A stretch of 64,000 nucleotides of DNA, taken from the NCBI RefSeq assembly GCF_004027225.2, contig NC_044301.2, positions 27,546,612 through 27,610,611 of the forward strand, read 5' to 3'. This stretch comes from Strigops habroptila. Taxonomy: Eukaryota; Chordata; Aves; Psittaciformes; Psittacidae. The notes below the pieces were generated by a model. That model worked only from the letters and a program-made list of their open reading frames with translations. It did not search any database and had not been told where the DNA came from. Shown here piece after piece: positions 56,540-64,000 of the stretch. Each line of letters opens with the position of its first letter. Within the stretch, counting starts at the first letter, position 1. Both the position numbers and the translations under genes were made by a program.

Positions 56540-56670
56540 CTTTCAGGCGAGAATTCCATTGCAACGATTCCTTCTCTGTCTAGGTCGCCGTCCGACCCCC
56601 TGCCATGGTCCAGCCGTGCAGCTCCCAGCCAGTCCCGTCTCGCCTCCGCAGCTGATTGCTCTCGTCATGG

Positions 56671-56688
56671 ATCACGTCGGGGTCACCA
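56671..56688 (-). promoter_or_regulatory. ERV5 primer-binding site (tRNA-Trp)
   Basis: Minus-strand TGGTGACCCCGACGTGAT lies 2 nt after the 5' LTR. It is complementary to the 3' end of tRNA-Trp, the primer of alpharetroviruses. Confidence 0.9.
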
Positions 56689-56690
56689 CT

Positions 56691-57120
56691 TGATGAGACG
56701 GACAATATTGGACTCCAAGCAACTCTATAAGAGTTATAGTTGAAGACCTTTATTTGAATCATCTGCTCCAATATATATCCTTAAGCCCTTTTATCACACG
56801 CCTTAAGCATAGCTGATCAGTTACATTTGCTTTCCACGCGCCATTCACGCGCTCTAAGCTAATACATGATTGGTTGGCTAGCTATACTGCGTTACCGCCC
56901 ACTTCCTGGTTATCGCAATTGTCCATCCTGTTTTTGTTCTTGCTTCGTTGCTTATCTTCCTCATTCCACGTCCTTATCTTCCTCATTCCACGTCCTCAAG
57001 TGTCTTTAGATGCGCTTCAGGGTCGGGCCTATGTGACTTCTGTCAAGTACATGACTCTTGCACAGGGTCTACTCCATTTCCATATAAGCATGCCCATTTT
57101 CTTCTAGAAAGGATCCCACA
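56691..57120 (-). mobile_element. ERV5 5' LTR
   Basis: This 430-bp LTR starts (minus strand) TGTGGGATCC and ends GTCTCATCA. It shares the 22-bp U3 duplication, TATA and AATAAA with the 3' LTR. Differences from the 3' LTR are transitions, mostly at CpG, and one inserted A. Confidence 0.93.
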
Positions 57121-58217
57121 CCACCTCTCAATCATGAGCCCATCTATATGTTGCATCTCTGCCTTAATGACCTGAGGTGTCATGGGCCCACCAGGCTAAA
57201 AATAATTCACCCTTATGTTGCCAATCTAAGTCCATCTGAGCCACTTCAATATTAGCAGCTTTATCTACCTGTTGGTTGTTCTGGTGTTCCTCAGTGGCTC
57301 GACTCTTGGGTACATGAGCATCTACGTGGCGTACCTTCACCACCAGGTTCTGCACCCGAGCAGAGATATCTTGCCACAGTGCAGCAGCCCAGATGGGTTT
57401 ACCTCTGTGTTGCCAGTTGCTCTGCTTCCATTGCTGCAACCACCCCCACAGGGCATTTGCCACCATCCATGAGTCAGTAGAGAGATAAAGTACTGGCCAT
57501 TTTTCTCCTTCGGGAATGTCTAAGGCCAGCTGGATGGCTTTCACCTCTGCAAAATGACTAGATTCACCCTCTCCTTCAGCAGTTTCTGCAACTTGTCTCA
57601 GGGGACTCCACACAGCTGCCTTCCATCTCTGATGCTTTCCCACATTATGGCAGGACCCATCAGAAAAAAAGGCATATTGCTTTTCACTCTCTCACAGTTC
57701 ATTATGTGGCGGGGCCACTTCAGCACGCATCACGTCCTCCTCTGGTGACATCCCAAAATCTTTGCCCTCTGGCCAGTCCATGATGACTTCTAGAATTCCT
57801 GGACGACTGGGATTTCCTATTCGAGCTCGTTGTGTAATTAGTGCGGCCCACTTACTCCATGTAGCATCAGTTACATGATGTGTAGAGGAGACTCTGCCTT
57901 TGAACATCCAGCCCAGCACAGGCAACCGGGGTGCCAGGAGGAGCTGTGCTTCAGTTCCAATCTCTTCTGAGGCAGCTCGAACCCCTTCATAGGCTGCCAG
58001 TATCTCTTTTTCAGTGGGAGTGTAGCTGGCCTCGGATCCTCTGTATCCCCAACAACACAAGCCAAGGGGTTGACCTTGAGTCTCCCCTGGAGCTTTCTGC
58101 CAGAGGCTCCAGGTAGGACCATTCTCCCCGGCTGTGGTATAGAGCACATTTTTCACATCTGGCCTGGCCCGGACTGGTCCAAGTGCTACTGCATGAACTC
58201 TCTCTCGTTTAATTTCG
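57121..58217 (-). pseudogene. ERV4 RNase H region
   Basis: The minus frames 58,156-57,692 and 57,643-57,164 match ERV1 pol: LYLSTDSWMVANALWGWLQQ, HVDAHVPKSRATEEHQNNQQ and WDHKGELFLAWW-type ends. It is split from the RT by CR1 on one side and from integrase by ERV5 on the other. Confidence 0.85.
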
Positions 58218-58330
58218 TAGAATCATAGAATCATAGAATAGAATCATAGAATCATAGAATAGTAAGGGTTGGAAAGGACCTTAAGATCATCTAGTTCCAA
58301 CCCCCCTGCCATGGGCAGGGACACCTTGCC

Positions 58331-60004
58331 CTAAACCACATGGTCCAAGGCTCTGTCCAACCTGGCCTTGAACACCGCCAGGGATGGAGCATCCACAACC
58401 TCCCTGGGCAACCCATTCCAGTGCTTCACCACCCTCACTGTAAAGAACTTCTTCCTTATATCTAATCTAAATTTCCCCTGTTTAAGTTTGAAGCCATTAC
58501 CCCTTGTCCTACCACTACAGTCCCTAAGGAAGAGTCCCTCCCCAGAATCCTTGTAGACCCCCTTCAGATACTGGAAGGCTGCTAGGAGGTCTCCACATAG
58601 CCTTCTCTTCTCCAGGCTGAACAGCCCCAACTCTCTCAGCCTGCCTTCATACGGGAGGTGCTCCAGCCCTCTTATCATCCTCATGGCCCTCCTCTGGACT
58701 CGCTCCAACAGCTCCATGTCCTTTTTATGTTGAGGACACCAGAACTGTACGCAGTACTCCAAGTGAGGTCTCACAAGAGCAGAGTAGAGGGGCAGGATCA
58801 CCTCCTTTGACCTGCTGGTCACGCTTCTTTTGATGCAGCCCAGGATACGGTCGGCTTTCTGGGCTCCAAGCGCACACTGCTGGCTCATGTTAAGCTTCTC
58901 GTCAACCAACACCCCCAAGTCCTTCTCCGCAGGGCTGCTCTGAATCTCTTCTCTGCCCAACCTGTAGCAGTGCCTGGGATTGCCCCGACCCAGGTGTAGG
59001 ACCTTGCACTTGGCTTGGTTAAACTTCATAAGGTTGGCATCGGCCCACCTCTCAAGCGTGTCAAGGTCCCTCTGGATGGCATCCCTTCCCTCCAGCGTAT
59101 CAACCGAACCACACAGCTTGGTGTCGTCGGCAAACTTGCTGAGGGCGCACTCAATCCCACTGTCCATGTTGCCGACAAAGATGTTGAACAAGACCGGTCC
59201 CAACACCGATCCCTGAGGGACACCACTCGTTACAGGTTTCCAACTGGACATCGAGCCATTTACCACAACTCTTTGCGTGCGGCCATCGAGCCAGTTTTTT
59301 ATCCACCGAGTGGTCCATCTATCAAATTGATGTCTCTCCAATTTAGAGACAAGGATGTCATGCGGGACAGTGTCGAACGCTTTGCACAAGTCCAGGTAGA
59401 TGACGTCAACTGCTCTGCCCCTGTCCATCAGTTCCGTGGCTCCATCATAGAAGGCCACCAGATTGGTCAGGCAGGATTTCCCCTTAGTGTAGCCATGTTG
59501 GCTGTCACTAACCACCTTGTTGTTTTTCATGTGCCTTAGAATGTTTTCCAGGAGAAACTGTTCCAAGATTTTGCCAGGCACAGAGGTGAGACTGACTGGT
59601 CTGTAGTTCCCCGGGTCTTCCACCTTCCCCTTCTTGAAAATGGGGGTTATATTACCCTTCTTCCAGTCATCGGGAACTTCACCTGACTGCCAGGATTTTT
59701 TGAATATGATGGACAGTGGTTTAGCAACTTTATTCGCCAGCTCCTTCAGGACCCGTGGATGGATTTCATCAGGTCCCATGGACTTGTGCACGTTCAGGTT
59801 CTTACGATGGTCTCGAACCTGATCCTCTCCTACAGTGGGCCTAAGGTATTCGTTCTCACAGTCCCTGCATTTGCTTTCCAAGACTTGGGTGGTGTGGTCA
59901 GAGCATTTGCTGGTGAAGATGGAGGCAAAGAAGTCATTAAGAACCTCAGCCTTCTCCAAATCCATGGTAGCCAGTTCTCCTGATGGCTTCCGGAGAGGGC
60001 CCAC
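58331..60004 (-). CDS. CR1 ORF2 reverse transcriptase, open 557-codon stretch
   Basis: This covers the whole RT domain and the C-terminal region without a stop. It has [71 protein letters not shown], catalytic [11 protein letters not shown], and [20 protein letters not shown]. The N-terminal endonuclease is in another frame (60,231-60,925) and the 5' end is lost, so the element is not autonomous. Confidence 0.85.
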   Translation of the reverse strand: MGPLRKPSGELATMDLEKAEVLNDFFASIFTSKCSDHTTQVLESKCRDCENEYLRPTVGEDQVRDHRKNLNVHKSMGPDEIHPRVLKELANKVAKPLSIIFKKSWQSGEVPDDWKKGNITPIFKKGKVEDPGNYRPVSLTSVPGKILEQFLLENILRHMKNNKVVSDSQHGYTKGKSCLTNLVAFYDGATELMDRGRAVDVIYLDLCKAFDTVPHDILVSKLERHQFDRWTTRWIKNWLDGRTQRVVVNGSMSSWKPVTSGVPQGSVLGPVLFNIFVGNMDSGIECALSKFADDTKLCGSVDTLEGRDAIQRDLDTLERWADANLMKFNQAKCKVLHLGRGNPRHCYRLGREEIQSSPAEKDLGVLVDEKLNMSQQCALGAQKADRILGCIKRSVTSRSKEVILPLYSALVRPHLEYCVQFWCPQHKKDMELLERVQRRAMRMIRGLEHLPYEGRLRELGLFSLEKRRLCGDLLAAFQYLKGVYKDSGEGLFLRDCSGRTRGNGFKLKQGKFRLDIRKKFFTVRVVKHWNGLPREVVDAPSLAVFKARLDRALDHVV

Positions 60005-60230
60005 ATTGTCCCTAGTCTGTCTTTTATTTGCTACCTATCTATAGAATCCTTTCCTGTTATCTTTTACATCCCTTGCCAAACTTAATTCTAGCTGGGCCTT
60101 AGCTTTCCTAACCTGGTCCCTAGCTTCCCGGGCAATGCTCCTATATTCTTCCCAGGCTGCCTGTCCTCACTTCCACCTTCTATAAGCTTCTTTTTTCCCC
60201 TCTAAGTTTCCTCAGCAGCTCCTTGTCCAT

Positions 60231-60925
60231 CTATGGAGGTCTCCTGGCCCTCCTGCTGCACTTTCTTCTAGTCGGGATGCAACACTCTTGAGCACGTAGC
60301 AGGTGATCCTTGAATATCAACCAGCAGTCTTGGGCCCCCCTGCCCTCTAGGACTGTATCCCATGAAACCTTACTAAGGAGGTTCCTGAAGAGGCCAAAGT
60401 CTGCTTTCTTGAAGTCCAGGGCAGTGAGCTTGCTGCATGCTCTTCTCACTGTCCTGAGGATCTCAAACTCAACCATCTCGTGATCACTAGAGCCAAGGCT
60501 GCCCTGGAGCGTTACATTTCCAACCAGTCCCTCCCTGTTGGTGAGCACAAGGTCCAGCATGGCACCTCTCCTCGTCAGCTCCTCTATTGCTTGAAAGAGG
60601 AAGTTGTCTTCCACACAATCGAGGAACCTCCTGGATTGCTTGTGCCGGGCCGTACCGTCCCTCCAACAGATGTCAGGATAGTTGAAGTCCCCCATGAGGA
60701 CCATGGCCTGCGAGCGTGAGGCTGCTCCTATCTGTCTGTAGAGCGCTTCATCCACAGAGTCCTCTTGATCAGGCAGCCTGTAACAGATCCCCACTGTAAT
60801 GTCCCCCGTTGCTGTTTTCCCTTTGATCCTGACCCACAAACACTCTGTTACCTCATCACCCGTCCCCAGACAGAGTTCCATACTCTCTAGCCTATAACTG
60901 ACATAGATAGCAACGCCCCCTCCCC
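60231..60925 (-). pseudogene. CR1 ORF2 endonuclease, truncated
   Basis: The APE-type endonuclease C-terminal part has [40 protein letters not shown] and GSSDHEMVEFEIL (the catalytic SDH). The N-terminal catalytic residues are missing because of the 5' truncation. Confidence 0.8.
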
Positions 60926-62175
60926 ACAATTTGTTCAAAGGCTTGTTGTTGCTCAGGGCCCCATTTGAAATCATTCTTCTTCCGGGTCACGTGATAGAGA
61001 GGGCTTACAATCAGACTGTAATTTGGGATGTGCATTCTCCAGAACCCCACAACACCTAAGAAAGCTTGTGTTTTTTTCTTATTAGTTGGTGGAGACATTG
61101 CTGTTATCTTGTTGATCATATCTGTGCAGATCTGGCGACATCCATCTTGCCATTTTATTTCCAAGAACTGAATCTCCTGTGCAGGTCCCTTGATCTTACT
61201 CCGTTTTATGGCAAAACTGGCTTTCAGAAGGATTTGGATTATTTCCCTCCCTTTCTCAAAACCTTGTTCGACTGTATCGCCCCACACGATAATGTCATCA
61301 ATGTATTGCAGGTGTTCTGGAGCTTGCCCCTGTTCCAGTGCAGTCTGGATCAATCCATGGCAGATGGTAGGGCTGTGTTTCCACCCCTGGGGCAGTCGGT
61401 TCCAAGTGTACTGGACGCCCCTCCAAGTAAAAGCGAACTGTGGCCTGCATTCTGCTGCCAAAGGGATTGAGAAAAATGCATTGGCAATATCACTTGTGGC
61501 ATCCCACTTGCCTGCCTTTGACTCCAGTTCATAGTGAAGTTCTAGCATGTCCGGTACGGCAGCACTCAATGGTGTTGTGACTTCATTCAGGCCACGATAG
61601 TCTACTGTTAGTCTCCACTCTCCATTAGACTTTTGCACTGGCCATATGGGGCTATTAAAGGGTGAGGGAGTCCTGCTGATCACTCCTTGGCTCTCCAGTC
61701 TACGGATCAGCTTATGGATGGGAATCAGGGAGTCTCGGTGTGATATTGCCAGCAGTGAACTGTTGTGGTCACGCTTGGCACTTGTTCTTTGACCTTCAGC
61801 AACCCCACAACAGAAGGATCCTCTGAGAGACCGGGCAATGTGGACAGCTGCTTCATTTCCTCTGTTTCCAAGGCAGCGATACCAAAAGCCCATCGATACC
61901 CTTTTGGGTCCTTGAAATACCCTCTCCTGAGATAGTCTATGCCAAGGATGCATGGATCCCCTGGACCAGTCACAATGGGGTGCTTTTGCCACTTCCTCCC
62001 AGTCAGGCTGATTTCTGCCTCCAGTACAGTCAACTCTTGGGATCCTCCTGTCACTCCAGAAACATAAATGGGTTCCACCCCTTGATACTTTAATGGCATC
62101 AGGGTACACTGCACCCATATCTACTAGAGCCTTATACTCCTGTGGGACTGATGTGCCAGGCCATCTGATCCACAC
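60926..62175 (-). pseudogene. ERV4 protease/reverse transcriptase
   Basis: Minus frames carry the protease region with the active site changed to VDMGA (about 62,125). RT follows with SNGEWRLTVDYRGLNEVTTP, TSDIANAFFSIPLA and QYIDDIIVWGD, up to GPEQQQAFEQI at the CR1 junction. It matches ERV1 6,000-7,220 closely. A frameshift separates protease from RT. Confidence 0.85.
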
Positions 62176-62229
62176 AGTCCAGTAAACCCGATTGTCCCTC
62201 TCCTCCGCCTGGCTGGAGGCAGGGCCCCT

Positions 62230-64000
62230 CTAATAGTGATCACAAGATTGTCCTCTTATGTCTTGTAGAAAGGGATTAGTATTCCTTATCACAGGAGCTG
62301 GAGTAAAATCAGCTCTTCCACTCCATCTGGGAAACTGCTCACCAGAGACTGGAGCAGCACCTTTCCCGGGAGGATCATCCTTGACCATTGTTCTCCTCTT
62401 CAGTTCACGTACACGTTGCTCCAGAACTGAGGTAGGTTTTCCATCCCACTTTCTCATGTCTTCTCCGTGATCCCGCGGATAAAGCCATAGGGTGGACCAT
62501 GGCGTGTACCTCCTATATTTTCTTTCTCGAGCAGTAGGGCGCCTTCTGTTAATAGCTGAGACATGGGTTGGTGCATGTGGGGAGCTGGATAGATCGGATA
62601 AATCGTCTCTCAATTGTTTGAACTCCTGGGACAGTTTTTCCACAGCTGAAATGATGGAAGGGGTGAGATTGTCTTCGAACTCCTGGAGTTGACGAGTCAC
62701 TTCATCCACTGTTGGTGGTGCATGTCATTCCAGGTCATTGATGCCAATGAGGCGGCATATGATGATGGTGCAGTCTGTGTAAGTTTCCGCCACATGGGTC
62801 ATGTACATTCGACTTCATCTGGATCTACGGATGAGTTCCCGGCATCCGGCCTACGATAGATCATCTCTAGAATGGCTGATTCCCTCAGGGTCTGGATGCC
62901 TTTCTCTATCGTGGTCCAGTTTGCTGACTCATAATATCGTCCTTTTAGGGAAACCTTTCCTTCACAGGTGCCAAGAGCTGCCTCCAAAGGCTGAGGGCTT
63001 GTTTCTCTTTTGCAATTGCTTTGTCAATTCCTCCTTCCCTAGCAAGTGATCCCAGCTGCTTGGCTTCCCTACCTTCTAGTTCGTGACCATCGGCCCCATT
63101 GTCCCAGCATCGGAGCAACCAGGTGACAATGTGCTCCCCTGGAAGACGGGTGAAATCTTTTCTCATATTCTGCAGCTCGGTCGAGGTCCGTGGTCGAGAA
63201 GTCATCTCTTCTTCCTTTTCCTCTGATCCACCTCATAATAATTCTTGAACAGATGCTGTCCCCTGTAGTAATGGCATTGGGTCTTCATCTTTCTTCACTG
63301 CATGGGTTGCTTTTTGTGGCTGCTGTTTGCTTTTCCCCTTGCTTACAGGGGCAACTGATATTGTCACAAATTGGCCATTTGGATTAGCTGCAGTGTTTGT
63401 CACTGTTGTTGGAGTGGCTGCAGTGTCTGCCCCTAGGGTCAGAGTGGCTGCAGTGTCTGTTGCCTGGGTTTGTGCAGCTGCTGTGCTTGGGGGTTGAGTA
63501 ACACCAACAGCTGTGTTGTCTGTTGCTGTTGGGGTTTGAGTAGCTGTTGTACTTGTCACTGGAGTTGGTGTAGCTGTGGTGCATGGAGTAACTGCGTTGT
63601 CTATTGCTGTTGGGATTTGAGTAGCTGTTGTACTTGTCGCTGGAGTTGGTGTAGCTGCGGTGCTTGGATTTGGAGTAGCTGTGTTGTCTGTTGCTTTGTC
63701 ATCAGATCCAGAGACATTTTTTTCCCTTTGAAGGTGCTGGATAGTGATGAGCAGGGCTCTGTAGGTGTAGGTCAAGCCCTAGCACGTTGCCATGATTTGT
63801 CCCTTTCTGGTATTACCAGGATGATAGCACACTTCGTTTAAGTGTTTTACTAGTTTTTCCGGATGTTGCACTTGTTCAGTGGTGAAGTTCCAAAGCACTG
63901 GAGGGGCCCACTGGCCTAGATACTCGCCCATACTATCCCACACACCCTGCCACTCATGACTGTCCAGCCTCGGGGAAAATCTCTTGGTGGTCCTCCTCTA
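62230..64000 (-). pseudogene. ERV4 gag region, runs off window
   Basis: Minus frames 62,709-62,230 (DEVTRQLQEFEDNLTPSIIS), 62,987-62,799 and 63,775-63,233 match ERV1 gag. The Thr/Ala/Pro array here is the longest of the three copies (about 63,380-63,700). The element continues past the window end. Confidence 0.8.

Larger units (their letters stand above)
49127..57120 (-). mobile_element. ERV5: near-complete young provirus, alpha/beta-type mosaic
   Basis: This is LTR-PBS(tRNA-Trp)-gag-pro(dUTPase)-pol-small ORF-env-PPT-LTR, 8.0 kb on the minus strand. It is flanked by CCACCC (49,121-49,126) and CCACCT (57,121-57,126) in ERV4, a 5-6 bp target duplication. The two LTRs (429 and 430 bp) differ by about seven transitions and one 1-bp indel, so the insertion is young. 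gag has a frameshift, pol has two stops and one frameshift, and env and the small ORF are open. It cannot replicate alone as read here. Confidence 0.93.
58218..60925 (-). mobile_element. CR1 LINE inserted in ERV4, 5'-truncated
   Basis: On the minus strand it starts within the endonuclease domain (WGGGVAIYVSY) and ends in four or more ATTCTATG-type units at 58,218-58,262. ERV4 sequence AAATT flanks both ends, consistent with a short target duplication. It is the best preserved CR1 in the window. Confidence 0.92.
47378..64000 (-). mobile_element. ERV4: ERV-L-like provirus carrying nested ERV5 and CR1
   Basis: On the minus strand, from the window end: gag (about 64,000-62,230), protease/RT (62,175-60,926), a CR1 insertion, RT end/RNase H (58,217-57,121), the ERV5 insertion, integrase (49,126-48,240), polypurine tract and 3' LTR (47,945-47,378). 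The 5' LTR is outside the window. It is the same family as ERV1, and frames are broken. Confidence 0.87.

Noticed and set aside
42300..64000. RMI1 coding exon expected next to HNRNPK
   Set aside because: No frame in this interval resembles a host gene; all long frames are ERV or CR1.

Overview
This window is avian genomic DNA. Three things show this: several CR1 LINEs ending in the ATTCTATG-type 3' repeat, nested bird-type endogenous retroviruses (ERVs), and one recognisable host gene, HNRNPK. HNRNPK runs on the minus strand, with its CpG-island promoter at about 40.3-42.3 kb, the start codon at 39,123 and alternative stop codons near 16.6 kb.

Layout. 0-13.7 kb: CR1 fragments and three ERV pieces. 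ERV1 is an ERV-L-like provirus on the plus strand (3,063-10,975). ERV2 survives as two fragments, one of them lying inside the ERV1 3' LTR. ERV3 is an inverted relative of ERV1 (10,976-13,496). 13.7-41.6 kb: HNRNPK, with 14 constitutive-looking coding exons that I could place to the base. They join with consistent phase into 427- or 428-residue proteins, depending on which of two tandem terminal acceptors is used. The last coding intron contains the mir-7-1 hairpin and has a GC donor. Two long CR1 copies and several A/C-rich tracts sit in the introns. 41.6-47.4 kb: promoter flank, a solo LTR with a clean 5-bp target duplication, an LTR-like element of unknown family, and a CR1. 47.4-64 kb: ERV4 (ERV-L-like, minus strand, running off the window end), which carries a CR1 (58.2-60.9 kb) and a young near-complete provirus, ERV5 (49,127-57,120).

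ERV5 is the most unusual element. It has a tRNA-Trp primer-binding site and an alpharetrovirus-type Env. It also has a betaretrovirus-type gag/pro/pol layout: two in-frame -1 slippery heptamers and a dUTPase fused to protease. Between pol and env lies an intact cysteine-rich ORF of 134 codons whose stop overlaps the env start as ATGA. gag and pol are broken; env and the small ORF are open.

In HNRNPK the signals worth checking are a 266-nt stretch without any AG upstream of a 44-nt KH1 exon (a distant branch point arrangement), the GC donor, tandem acceptors, C-rich tracts on the transcribed strand, and substitutions at conserved positions. HNRNPK is a known Z/W gametolog gene in birds. The ERV load and the substitutions make a W-linked copy a reasonable hypothesis, not shown by this sequence alone.
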